Assembly: GCF_000473895.1 (NCBI RefSeq)
Contig: NZ_ASSJ01000070.1
Span: 1-64,000 of the forward strand
Reading direction: 5' to 3'
DNA length: 64,000 bases
Source of the DNA: Rubidibacter lacunae KORDI 51-2
GTDB lineage: Bacteria > Cyanobacteriota > Cyanobacteriia > Cyanobacteriales > Rubidibacteraceae
This document shows, in pieces, positions 8,644 to 17,029 of the stretch; position 1 is the stretch's first letter, and each line of letters begins with the position of its first letter. The notes under the pieces are model-generated. The model saw nothing but the letters and a program-made list of their open reading frames with translations. It was not told the origin of the DNA and made no database searches. Made by a program: the position numbers and the translations under genes.

Positions 8644-9627
8644 ATGGCGGAGACGATTTTTTTTAACGCCCTGCGCGAGGCAACTGATGAAGAAATGGCG
8701 CGCGACGAGACCGTTTTCGTCCTAGGCGAAGACGTCGGTCACTATGGCGGCTCGTACAAGGTCACGAAAGATCTTTACAAAAAATACGGCGAGCTACGCC
8801 TGCTCGACACGCCGATCGCCGAGAACAGTTTCATGGGAGTCGCCATTGGTGCTGCGATGACCGGCTTGCGGCCGGTTGTTGAGGGCATGAACATGGGATT
8901 CTTGCTACTCGCATTCAACCAAATCGCCAACAATGCCGGCATGTTGCGCTACACCTCCGGCGGCAACTTCAAAATCCCCATCGTGATCCGCGGTCCCGGT
9001 GGGGTCGGCCGCCAACTTGGTGCCGAGCATTCCCAGCGCCTGGAAGCCTATTTCCAAGCCGTGCCGGGCTTAAAAATCGTTGCCTGTTCGACGGCCTACA
9101 ACGCGAAAGGCTTGCTCAAAGCTGCCATTCGCGACGATAATCCCGTGTTGTTTTTCGAGCACGTCTTGCTCTATAACCTCAAAGAAAACCTGCCCGACGG
9201 CGAATACTGGCTGCCGCTTGATAAAGCCGAAGTTGTGCGCCCGGGACGCGATGTGACGATCCTGACCTACTCGCGGATGCGCCATCACGCGCTGCAGGCA
9301 CTCAAAGAAATGGATGCTGCGGGCATCGACCCCGAGATTATCGACTTGATTTCCCTCAAGCCGCTAGACATGGAAACGATCGCGCGTTCGGTGCGCAAAA
9401 CCCACCGCGTCATCATCGTCGAAGAGTGCATGAAAACCGGCGGCATCGGAGCCGAGCTGGCCGCCCGTATCAACGAGCAGCTCTTTGACGAGCTGGACGC
9501 GCCGGTCGTCCGCCTTTCCTCCCAAGACATCCCAACGCCCTACAACGGCATGCTCGAACGCCTGACGATCGTGCAGCCATCGCAAATTGCCGAAGCCGCC
9601 CAAAAAATGATGGCGCTCCAAGTCTAG
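8644..9627 (+). CDS. pdhB: Pyruvate dehydrogenase E1 component, beta subunit
   Basis: This 327-residue transketolase-type protein matches PdhB/AcoB along its length. It starts [21 protein letters not shown] and contains the EDVG block that contacts thiamine diphosphate, the [14 protein letters not shown] helix, the RGPGG loop and the C-terminal domain with EECMKTGG. Together with the alpha subunit (encoded elsewhere) it decarboxylates pyruvate and passes the acetyl group to E2, making acetyl-CoA in the cytosol. Cyanobacteria commonly keep pdhB apart from pdhA and next to secD-secF, as here: secD starts 121 bases downstream on the same strand. Confidence 0.95.
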   Translation: MAETIFFNALREATDEEMARDETVFVLGEDVGHYGGSYKVTKDLYKKYGELRLLDTPIAENSFMGVAIGAAMTGLRPVVEGMNMGFLLLAFNQIANNAGMLRYTSGGNFKIPIVIRGPGGVGRQLGAEHSQRLEAYFQAVPGLKIVACSTAYNAKGLLKAAIRDDNPVLFFEHVLLYNLKENLPDGEYWLPLDKAEVVRPGRDVTILTYSRMRHHALQALKEMDAAGIDPEIIDLISLKPLDMETIARSVRKTHRVIIVEECMKTGGIGAELAARINEQLFDELDAPVVRLSSQDIPTPYNGMLERLTIVQPSQIAEAAQKMMALQV

Positions 9628-9748
9628 ACGGATGTCCCGGTCCGGCGCGCGCCCGACTGTCGGGAGTCGCATCCCAGCTACAATTGCCCGTCCTATTAGA
9701 CCGCTGGCTTCACCGCTCCGAGCACCAGATCGCCTAGAGTAACCTCCT

Positions 9749-11167
9749 ATGCAACGACAGCGCTTGACCTTCGGCTTGATGCTCGTCCTCGCGATCGCCG
9801 CGATTGTCGTGCTTGTCAACCTGCCGCTTTCACTCGGTTTGGACTTACGCGGCGGCGCACAACTCACCGTGCAGGTGCAACCGACCGACGAGATTCCGAA
9901 CATTAATAGCGACCAGCTCGACGCGGTGAAAAGCGTCCTGGAGAATCGAGTGAACGGATTGGGCGTTGCCGAACCCGTGGTGCAGACAGTCGGCGAGGAC
10001 AAGATCGTCGTGCAGCTGCCGGGCGTTAGCGACCCCGAACAAGCCGAGCGCGTCCTCGGCGGGACCGCTCAACTCGAGTTCCGCGAACAGCTACGCGATA
10101 CTGAGGACGCCTTTGCGCAACTGTTCAGCCAGCAGCGCCTCCTGCTCTTCGAGATCGACCAGCTGCGTGCGGCTGACAACCCCGATCCCGAAGCGATCGC
10201 CGAAGGAGCCGACGCACTTGAGGACGCCAATCGCGCCTTACTGCCTCTGTTTGGCGAAGCGCTGTTAAGCGGACGCGAGCTGCGCGACGCCCGAGCCGAG
10301 CCGCTCCAAACCGGAAATGGGTGGCAGGTGACACTGCGTTTCAACCCCCAAGGGGCAGACGCCTTCGCCGAGCTGACTCGCAACGTGGCCGGTACCGGAC
10401 GCACGCTCGGCATTTTCCTCGATGACGTCCTCGTCAGCGCGCCCTCGGTTGGGGCTCAGTATGCCGATCGCGGCATCACCGGCGGCAGCGCAGTTATCAG
10501 CGGCAACTTCTCCGCCCAAGACGCTCAAGATTTGGCCATTCAGTTGCGTGGCGGTTCGCTACCGCTGCCGGTGGCGATTGTCGAGAATCGCACCGTCGGT
10601 TCAACCCTCGGCCGCGACAGCATCCAGCGCAGCATCTACGCCGCCCTAGCCGGGCTGCTATTGGTGTTGGTGTTCATGGTCGTTTACTACCGCCTGCCGG
10701 GCGCGATCGCCAACGTTGCACTAACGATCTACGCGGTGCTGACCCTGGCAGCTTACGCGCTCGTCGGCGTGACGCTGACGCTGCCGGGGATTGCCGGATT
10801 TATCCTCAGCATCGGCATGGCCGTGGACGCGAATGTCTTGATCTTCGAACGCACGCGCGAGGAACTGCGCGCCGGGAAAACCCTATACCGCGGCGTCGAG
10901 TCCGGTTTTTACCGGGCTTTTTCTAGCATCCTTGACAGTAACGTCACCACGCTGATTGCCTGTGGGGCGCTGTTCTGGCTCGGATCGGGACTGGTGCGCG
11001 GTTTCGCGCTCACGCTGGGGATCGGTGTTGCGATCAGCATGTTTACCGCATTGACCTGCAGCCGCACGCTAATGCTCATTGCCGTCCTCGGCTTCCCCAG
11101 TGTCCGCCGCAAGCCCGAGCTATTCTGCCCGAAACTGTCGCTCGCGGCTAAAACTGCCCAGATGTGA
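9749..11167 (+). CDS. secD: Protein translocase subunit SecD
   Basis: The 472-residue protein has an N-terminal membrane segment (residues 8-30) followed by the SecD signature [12 protein letters not shown] large periplasmic/lumenal domain runs to about residue 290. Five further membrane segments follow, including [26 protein letters not shown], the conserved SecD membrane block with its Asp and Arg. SecD and SecF pull exported proteins through SecYEG using the proton gradient. It is somewhat longer between the first segment and the P1 head than minimal SecDs. secF follows after 64 bases, so the two are almost certainly one operon. Confidence 0.95.
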   Translation: MQRQRLTFGLMLVLAIAAIVVLVNLPLSLGLDLRGGAQLTVQVQPTDEIPNINSDQLDAVKSVLENRVNGLGVAEPVVQTVGEDKIVVQLPGVSDPEQAERVLGGTAQLEFREQLRDTEDAFAQLFSQQRLLLFEIDQLRAADNPDPEAIAEGADALEDANRALLPLFGEALLSGRELRDARAEPLQTGNGWQVTLRFNPQGADAFAELTRNVAGTGRTLGIFLDDVLVSAPSVGAQYADRGITGGSAVISGNFSAQDAQDLAIQLRGGSLPLPVAIVENRTVGSTLGRDSIQRSIYAALAGLLLVLVFMVVYYRLPGAIANVALTIYAVLTLAAYALVGVTLTLPGIAGFILSIGMAVDANVLIFERTREELRAGKTLYRGVESGFYRAFSSILDSNVTTLIACGALFWLGSGLVRGFALTLGIGVAISMFTALTCSRTLMLIAVLGFPSVRRKPELFCPKLSLAAKTAQM

Positions 11168-11231
11168 CCTCGTTCTGGACCCTAGAACCCTCACAGAATC
11201 TACTTCACCGGTGCAATGTGCCCGATCGCCC

Positions 11232-12182
11232 ATGAAACTTAGCGTTATCAAGCAGCAGCGCCTCTGGTGGACGGTCTCTGCCGTCGCCGTTCTCACCTGC
11301 GCGATCGCGATCGGTTTGTGTCTCGTGCGTTTTAACGCCCCGCTACGACCGGGTCTTGATTTCATTGGCGGTACGCGCTTGCAACTCGCCCGCGACTGCT
11401 CCATATCTGCAAACTGCGACGAAGCGATCGATGTTGCTGCCGTTCGGCAATTGCTCGACGCGCAAGGGCTTGGCAACAGCAGCATCCAGGCCGTTGGCAA
11501 GCGCCAGCAGGAGTTAATCGTTCGCACCCGTACCCTCGATGTGGACGCGCGCGAGCGCCTTCAAGGCGAGCTGACCGAGGCGATCGGACGCTTCGATCCC
11601 GCCCTCACTCAGATCGATACGGTCGGACCGACGATCGGGCGGGAACTTTTCGTGTCCGGGGTTCTGGCTCTAATGGTGTCGTTTTTCGGCATCGTGGTGT
11701 ATCTCAGCACCCGCTTTCAGCTCGACTACGCGATCTTCGCCATCCTGGCACTGCTGCACGATGTGGCGATCGTAACCGGCGTTTTCGCGGTGCTGGGGCT
11801 GGTAGCCGGGACAGAAGTTAACAGCCTGTTTCTGGTGGCGCTGCTGACGGTTGTTGGTTTTTCAGTCAACGATACGGTGGTGATCTACGATCGCATTCGC
11901 GAGGTGGCCAATCAGCGCGAAGACGACACGCCATTCGGCGCGATCGTCGACGATGCGGTGAATCAGACGCTAACCCGTTCTATCAACACGACGCTAACAA
12001 CGCTGCTACCCCTGCTGGCGATCTTCTTTTTCGGCGGCGAAACGCTCCAGGATTTTGCCCTAGCCCTGACGATCGGGTTTGCGTCTGGCGCGTATTCGAG
12101 CATTTTTCTGGCAAGCACTCTGCTAGCCTTATGGAGAGAGCGTCAGCCAGCGACTGCGATCGCGACCTCGGACGAAACTTGA
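11232..12182 (+). CDS. secF: Protein translocase subunit SecF
   Basis: This 316-residue protein has a first membrane segment at about 11-33, the SecF signature [13 protein letters not shown], a short periplasmic domain with conserved cysteines ([12 protein letters not shown]) and five more membrane segments. These include [18 protein letters not shown], the SecF counterpart of the SecD Asp/Arg block. The frame is open upstream into secD, but the ATG at 11232 gives the family start [13 protein letters not shown]. It works as a heterodimer with SecD, encoded immediately upstream. Confidence 0.95.
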   Translation: MKLSVIKQQRLWWTVSAVAVLTCAIAIGLCLVRFNAPLRPGLDFIGGTRLQLARDCSISANCDEAIDVAAVRQLLDAQGLGNSSIQAVGKRQQELIVRTRTLDVDARERLQGELTEAIGRFDPALTQIDTVGPTIGRELFVSGVLALMVSFFGIVVYLSTRFQLDYAIFAILALLHDVAIVTGVFAVLGLVAGTEVNSLFLVALLTVVGFSVNDTVVIYDRIREVANQREDDTPFGAIVDDAVNQTLTRSINTTLTTLLPLLAIFFFGGETLQDFALALTIGFASGAYSSIFLASTLLALWRERQPATAIATSDET

Positions 12183-12240
12183 CCTCACTCGCAAGATGTC
12201 CGGAGTCTATTCGGGGCAATTGGGCGAATGCCGAGCAATA

Positions 12241-12672
12241 ATGACTGACTTTTTGGTTCGGGAGCGCACTAGCGAACGTTCGCCGGCTGCAGCGTGCCAC
12301 ATTTCGTTCGATGACCACGTCGAGCGCTTGCATCGCTTTACGGTGACCTGCCGCTGGGTGGTGGTCGGGACATGCTGGCTGGTTCTTACGCCCCTAGCAT
12401 TGTGGGCCATGCGCGGTGAATTCGACCTCTGGCATTCGCATTTCACCTTTGCAGCCGTACGCTACGCCCTACGATACAACTTGCCGTCGACTTTAACGCT
12501 TTCTTTCTGTTTGGGCTTCACTACAGCCACGCTGATGTGGCAAAGCCGCAACATTCTTTTCGGCTGGCCGCTGCGCTACCGTCGCGGTTTGGAAAAGCAG
12601 GTACGCTACATCCTTGCCTGCGGACCCCAGCACCCCCTTTGGCGTTGGACAGTCGGCAAGCTGCTGCAGTAA
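12241..12672 (+). CDS. Conserved small membrane protein, unknown function
   Basis: I chose the ATG at 12241 (143 residues); an in-frame ATG at 12196 would add 15 residues that look like untranslated leader. Two hydrophobic stretches (WVVVGTCWLVLTPLALWAM and a later LTLSFCLGFTTATLMW) suggest two membrane helices, with a basic C-terminus (RYRRGLEKQVRYILACG). The type is familiar from cyanobacterial genomes as a hypothetical protein, but I know no function. It lies just after secDF on the same strand. Confidence 0.6.
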   Translation: MTDFLVRERTSERSPAAACHISFDDHVERLHRFTVTCRWVVVGTCWLVLTPLALWAMRGEFDLWHSHFTFAAVRYALRYNLPSTLTLSFCLGFTTATLMWQSRNILFGWPLRYRRGLEKQVRYILACGPQHPLWRWTVGKLLQ

Positions 12673-12729
12673 TTTGCGAAGCAACCGGTCGATAGACGCA
12701 AAATTAGGACGCAAGATTGACGAGTAGCC

Positions 12730-13248
12730 ATGGTAGTTTGGCCCGAGCCCGATGTTTCCCTAGCCGCATTTGTCGCACCGACTGCGACCGTGATGGGTGA
12801 CATAGCGATCGCTGCTGGAGCGAGCATTTGGTATGGGGCGGTGTTGCGCGGCGACGTGGAACGGATCGAGATCGGAGCACAAGCGAACGTTCAGGACGGA
12901 GCGATATTGCACGGAGACCCGGGTCAACCAACCGTTCTGGAAGCGTTTGTGACGGTCGGACATCGTGCAGTAGTCCATGGCGCGCACGTTGAGTACGGGT
13001 GCTTGATCGGCATCGGTGCGGTCCTACTCAATGGCGTGCGCGTCGGGGCCGGCAGCATCATCGGTGCGGGATGTGTAGTTGCCAAAGACGTCCCCCCGAG
13101 ATCGCTCGTCATGGGCGTCCCTGGCAAGGTCCGCCGCGACATCTCGGACAACGAGGCTGCGGATCTAATCGAGCACGCCCGACGCTACGAACGGCTCGCG
13201 CTCGTCCATGCCGGCAAAGGGACCGATCTTGGTTTTCACAAAGCGTAA
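12730..13248 (+). CDS. Gamma-carbonic-anhydrase-like hexapeptide-repeat protein
   Basis: The 172-residue protein is a left-handed beta helix. Repeated [LIV]GxxxxI-type hexads run from about residue 15 to 130 (for example [27 protein letters not shown]). Residues typical of the Zn sites of the Cam/CamH group are present: a His in AILHG, and the [13 protein letters not shown] segment with three histidines. Members may hydrate CO2 or serve as structural or acyl-transferase-like trimers; activity here is inferred. It stands downstream of the secF block, 57 bases after the small membrane protein. Confidence 0.8.
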   Translation: MVVWPEPDVSLAAFVAPTATVMGDIAIAAGASIWYGAVLRGDVERIEIGAQANVQDGAILHGDPGQPTVLEAFVTVGHRAVVHGAHVEYGCLIGIGAVLLNGVRVGAGSIIGAGCVVAKDVPPRSLVMGVPGKVRRDISDNEAADLIEHARRYERLALVHAGKGTDLGFHKA

Positions 13249-13367
13249 GCATCCAGTGCAGGGGTAAGACATGCGGATGCCAGACACCAGTGCTCGCGGC
13301 GATCGAGCTCCCGCTGGTGCTGATCGAGCTGAGATTGCCAGGAGGGCAGTCTACGAGTTAGCAGGAT

Positions 13368-14078
13368 CTAAGCCACGAGCCCTGCTCGCAGTGCCCGAAC
13401 GGCTGCTTGCGTGCGATCGTCGGCGCAGAGCTTATTCAGGATGTTGCGAACGTGGGTTTTCACCGTGCCGACGGTAATGTAAAGGCGTTCGGCAATTAGA
13501 GCGTTGCTTGCTCCCTCAACAATTAGCTGTAGCACTTCTAACTCTCGCTCGGTCAGGGGATAGGCTTCGACCATCTGCTCGTATTCGGGGTCGGCAGCTT
13601 CAATTTCAACCGTCCGCTTCGGCGATGTTTCGGCACCGCGGGTCCTGGCTAAGACAACGCGCGCGATCGCCGGGTCGATCCAGGAACTCCCATCGCGAGT
13701 CACTTTGAGTGCTTCGAGCAGCAGGTCGAAACTAATATCTTTCATGCAGTAGGAGTCGGCACCGGCTGCGAAGGCAGCTAGCACGGCCTCTTCGCTGTCC
13801 TGCAAGGTGAGAATCAGCACCTTGACATCTCGTAACGTACTATCCTCCTCCCTTTGCTCGCTCTTGAGGGCGCGCGTGAGCTCGATACCGTCCATATCCG
13901 GCAGACCGATATCGATAATTGCCACATCCGGGCACTGCTGTCGGATCAATTCCAGTCCTTGAGCTGCATTTGCCGCCTCGCCTTTGTAGACAATCTCCTC
14001 GCGCTGAGCGAGGGCGGTGCGAATCCCAACACGGGTCAGATCGTGGTCCTCAATAAGGACGACATTGATTTTACTCAT
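13368..14078 (-). CDS. NarL/FixJ-type response regulator
   Basis: This 236-residue protein has a receiver domain (1-130). The acidic pocket is in VLIEDHD, the phosphoacceptor Asp is in AIIDIGLPDMDG, and the switch Thr and Lys are in LILTLQDSEE and DSYCMKDIS. A LuxR-type helix-turn-helix follows (about 165-230, PLTEREVLQLIVEG-like start and the VGTVKTHVRNILNKL recognition helix). The ATG at 14078 begins MSKINVVLIEDHD; a longer frame to 14165 would add unrelated residues. No histidine kinase is adjacent, so its partner and targets are unknown. Its upstream region is shared with a candidate small RNA on the other strand. Confidence 0.85.
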   Translation of the reverse strand: MSKINVVLIEDHDLTRVGIRTALAQREEIVYKGEAANAAQGLELIRQQCPDVAIIDIGLPDMDGIELTRALKSEQREEDSTLRDVKVLILTLQDSEEAVLAAFAAGADSYCMKDISFDLLLEALKVTRDGSSWIDPAIARVVLARTRGAETSPKRTVEIEAADPEYEQMVEAYPLTERELEVLQLIVEGASNALIAERLYITVGTVKTHVRNILNKLCADDRTQAAVRALRAGLVA

Positions 14079-14454
14079 CTCGAAAACAAGCCTCCGTTCG
14101 ATAAAAACCTTACGCCCCCACTCGTGTTGGCGCAACGCCCGCAAGTGGGTGATTGGGGACTTCAAGCACTTCAGGAGCTGCGAACGGATTGCTACCGCGA
14201 ATCATAGGGAACCGCGATCGCCTACCGATCGCTGGCGCGATTGCAAATGAAAATAGCCTTCACGGCTGCAATCGACAAGATCGCCCATAGATGGTAATTC
14301 CCATTACGAATGCTACACCGATCGTTTTTTCCAAAGCCGGGAATCCCTAGCCGCGCAACGATCCGTAGCAAGCGGCTGCAAAGGTGTAAACATATGTTGC
14401 GAACACTGGCTAACTTTGTTAAGATTCTTATCAAGGTCAAGAACCTAGTTTCCG

Positions 14455-14552
14455 TACTTATTTAAGGGACTTGCGGTCTCAGTGCGGTTTAGGTTTTCTC
14501 CTCCCAACGCAGCAAGCCGATCGAGCCAGCCTTTCGAGGCTGGCTTTTTTTT
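14455..14552 (+). ncRNA. Candidate small RNA with anti-Shine-Dalgarno tract
   Basis: A perfect terminator at 14525-14552 has no gene in front of it on the plus strand. Upstream are a possible -10 box (TACTTATTTA, 14455-14464) and a short transcribed span of about 80 nt. That span carries the pyrimidine tract TTTTCTCCTCCCAA (14494-14507), complementary to a ribosome-binding site. No reading frame of note is present. The layout resembles cyanobacterial regulatory RNAs such as PsrR1, which block ribosome binding sites, but homology has not been checked. Confidence 0.45.
14525..14552 (+). terminator. Strong rho-independent terminator
   Basis: GCCAGCC (14525-14531) and GGCTGGC (14538-14544) pair perfectly around a 6-base loop, followed by eight T (14545-14552). 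It works only on the plus strand, since the minus strand lacks a T run. No plus-strand gene lies upstream within 1.2 kb, which is the main reason to propose a small RNA here. Confidence 0.85.
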
Positions 14553-14687
14553 GCCGGTTCGCGAGAACCCAGCCCGACGACCTTTCGGCATGAGGGGCTG
14601 ACGCGATCGCGCGGATAATCTCCACCCCGGAAACGTGATGGGGCACGACGGTCCCCGACAACTGGAGCGAGCTCGAGTACATACCGT

Positions 14688-15716
14688 TCAAGCCAAGAAC
14701 GTGTAGGCAAGCGTCAGGAGAAACGTCAATTGGGCGGCGATTGCAAAAATATACGCGACGACGCGCGGTCGAAACACTGACAGCAACAGCCCAGCTGCTT
14801 TGATATCCACGATCGGACCGAAAACCAGGAAGGCCAGCAAGGAACCGGTCGTGAACGTGGCGGCAAACGAAAGCGCAAAGAACGCATCCACTGTCGAGCA
14901 GATCGACACCAACGCCGCCAGTAGCATCATGGCCACAATCGACAAAACTGGACCCTCACCGAGACCGACAACGAGTTCGCGCGGGGCCAGCACCTGGATA
15001 GCTGCCGCGATCGCGCTGCCTAAGATCAGCATCGCACCCAGCTCGCGCAGCTCCACGACGACATTGTTAGCGAAGAGCTCCAGGCGACGCTTTACCGCGT
15101 TGCGCCCGTCCGTTGCCGTTGCGGTCAACGGTAGGGTTTCTAGGCGTGTGGACCGTCCCGACTGACCGAGGACGTAAGTTCCTGATTGCAACCCGACCGT
15201 TGCGGCTGCGCTCCCCGACGGAATGTTCGCGCGTTCGCGTCCGTAGGTTTCCATTAACGCCATGCGGCGGACGAGTTTCGGTTGCAGGAGTCCGCGAGCA
15301 TCCCGCTGCACGCCGAACAAACAGGCAATCGTAACGGCAATAATGAGCGAGAGCACTACTCGCAGGACAACAATTTCCGGCTGGTCGCGGAACGCCACCC
15401 ATGTCGACCAAATTGCGATGGGATTGACCGTGGGTGCTGCCAGCAAAAACGCGATCGCCACAGATGCTGGCGCGCGCTGCATGAGCAACCGGCGGGCAAC
15501 GGGAATGTTACCGCACTCGCAAACCGGGAATAGCAAGCCCGTGAGGCTCCCCACCATCGCTCCCAACAGCGGGTGACGCGGCAGCCGTGCGAGCAACTGC
15601 CGCTCGTCGATCCACAGCAGCATCAGGCTAGAGAGAATCACGCCTGCGAGCAAAAATGGCATCGCCTCGACGACGAGACTCATGAAGAGCGTAAACCCCT
15701 CGTGCAATCGCTCCAT
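14688..15716 (-). CDS. UPF0718/ArsP-type permease
   Basis: This 342-residue protein has about eight hydrophobic segments in two blocks. Between them is a basic, soluble stretch of around 70 residues (QRDARGLLQPKLVRRMALMETYGRE...). The signature PVCECGNIPVARRLL, with its two cysteines, is typical of the DUF318/UPF0718 permeases. Relatives include the ArsP organoarsenical exporters, but most members have no known substrate. The start is the ATG at 15716. No metalloregulator is adjacent, so nothing narrows the substrate. Confidence 0.75.
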   Translation of the reverse strand: MERLHEGFTLFMSLVVEAMPFLLAGVILSSLMLLWIDERQLLARLPRHPLLGAMVGSLTGLLFPVCECGNIPVARRLLMQRAPASVAIAFLLAAPTVNPIAIWSTWVAFRDQPEIVVLRVVLSLIIAVTIACLFGVQRDARGLLQPKLVRRMALMETYGRERANIPSGSAAATVGLQSGTYVLGQSGRSTRLETLPLTATATDGRNAVKRRLELFANNVVVELRELGAMLILGSAIAAAIQVLAPRELVVGLGEGPVLSIVAMMLLAALVSICSTVDAFFALSFAATFTTGSLLAFLVFGPIVDIKAAGLLLSVFRPRVVAYIFAIAAQLTFLLTLAYTFLA

Positions 15717-16017
15717 TCTGCCTCAGTAAATCCGTTCAGTATCCATTGGGAGTGCGTCGAACTCGCTGGTCGGAGACGTGCCCTCGAACCGACAAGTCTC
15801 CAAGCGCAACTCCGATCTTGCGATGTCGATCCGGTCAGGACTCCGTGTTTGCTTGCGGCCCTGGGGAAGCCGGATCGGAGGTTCATCGTCCTGCGGCCTC
15901 CGTCTATTGTTCCACAGGCGGTCCGACCGGCACTCACTTGCACTACATCGACTTGAAGAAGGAACTACTCGCTTGCAACCGTTGGCAGTTGAATGAAGTA
16001 CGGTGCCAACTTGTTCT
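15717..16017. other. Gene-free interval, coaE to permease
   Basis: About 300 bases separate the coaE stop from the permease start on the minus strand. The open frames crossing it have no recognisable content. Presumably it holds the permease promoter; no clear box was seen. Confidence 0.3.
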
Positions 16018-16614
16018 TCAGGTATGGAGCAGTGCGGCATCGATCTGCGCGTAGAGAGAGTCTCGTGCCGAAGAATTATCCAGAACTACATCAGCAGCAG
16101 CGATCTTTGCAGAGAGAGGCATCTGGGTGTCAATGCGCGCGCGGGCAAGGTCGGACTCCAGCTCATCGCGGGCTTGCAGGCGCGCGAGCTGTTGCGCTTC
16201 GCTACAGCTCACCACCCAAATTTCTGTTGCGAGGTCGGTCATGTCTGCTTCGAACAGCAACGGTACGACAATCGCTGCCGTCGGGATGGTCAGTTGGTCT
16301 AGCGCTTGGCGCAGGCGATCGCGCACGTATGGATGGATTTGTGCTTCGAGCCACTGGCGCTCGGCGCGATCGCTGAAAATGATGTCGCCGAGGGCCCGGC
16401 GGTGCAAGCTCCCGTCCCTCAGGACGATCTGTCTGCCGTAGCGATCGCGAATGCGCTGCAGGATCTCCGTCTGCGGCGCCACAGCTTCGCGGGCGAATAG
16501 GTCGGCATCGAAAACCGGCAGCCCGTGGCGTTCGGCAAGGTAGTCGGCAACAGTACTTTTGCCGGTGGCAATGCCACCAGTAACCGCGATCGCGCGAAGG
16601 GGCTCAGAGCACAT
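16018..16614 (-). CDS. coaE: Dephospho-CoA kinase
   Basis: This 198-residue enzyme performs the last step of coenzyme A synthesis, phosphorylating the 3'-hydroxyl of dephospho-CoA with ATP. The P-loop GGIATGKST is at residues 13-21. The DADLFAREAV segment (CoA-binding Asp) and VVPLLFEADM follow at their usual spacing. The frame stays open 51 codons upstream, but the ATG at 16614 gives the family length and starts just before the first strand (MCSEPLRAIAVTGG). A truncated Uma2-like frame ends 5 bases upstream of it. Confidence 0.93.
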   Translation of the reverse strand: MCSEPLRAIAVTGGIATGKSTVADYLAERHGLPVFDADLFAREAVAPQTEILQRIRDRYGRQIVLRDGSLHRRALGDIIFSDRAERQWLEAQIHPYVRDRLRQALDQLTIPTAAIVVPLLFEADMTDLATEIWVVSCSEAQQLARLQARDELESDLARARIDTQMPLSAKIAAADVVLDNSSARDSLYAQIDAALLHT

Positions 16615-16619
16615 GCACC

Positions 16620-16907
16620 TCAATCCTCCGGGAAGCGCTCGACCGGGAGCTCCAGCGCTAGGACTGCCGGAGACACTAGGCGATCGAGCTTCCGCAACTC
16701 GGACGCTTTGTTGTATGCCCCAGCGTCCAACCCCAGCCCCACAACTACTTGCAGATCGACGATCCAAAACTCCGGGATTCCGAGATCGCGAGATCGCTCT
16801 CGCTCGGCAAGGTAGTCGCGATCGTGCCGCATCTCGGCAGGACTCACGACTTCAACGTCAACTATTGGTGGAACCATCGACACTGGCAAGGTGTTGCGCT
16901 TAAACAA
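16620..16907 (-). pseudogene. Truncated Uma2 (DUF820) family gene
   Basis: The 95 residues correspond to the C-terminal half of Uma2-family proteins: VEVVSPAE, then RDYLAERERSRDLGIPEFWIVDLQ, then the closing SPAVLALELPVE. These belong to the PD-(D/E)XK nuclease fold, abundant in cyanobacteria and of unknown role. Complete members run to roughly 180-200 residues. I found no N-terminal half in the 120 bases between this frame and the end of putA, so the gene appears to have lost its front. Confidence 0.6.
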
Positions 16908-17029
16908 CTGTTGGAAGTGCTCCGCAAGTTAACCATCATGTCGCGACAGCAGTTCTGGGTTCGCTTTTTACTTCCAGTTCCCGTTCGTGGAGGCAGGCGC
17001 GAGATCGTCTCCACGATTCGGTTTGCCGT

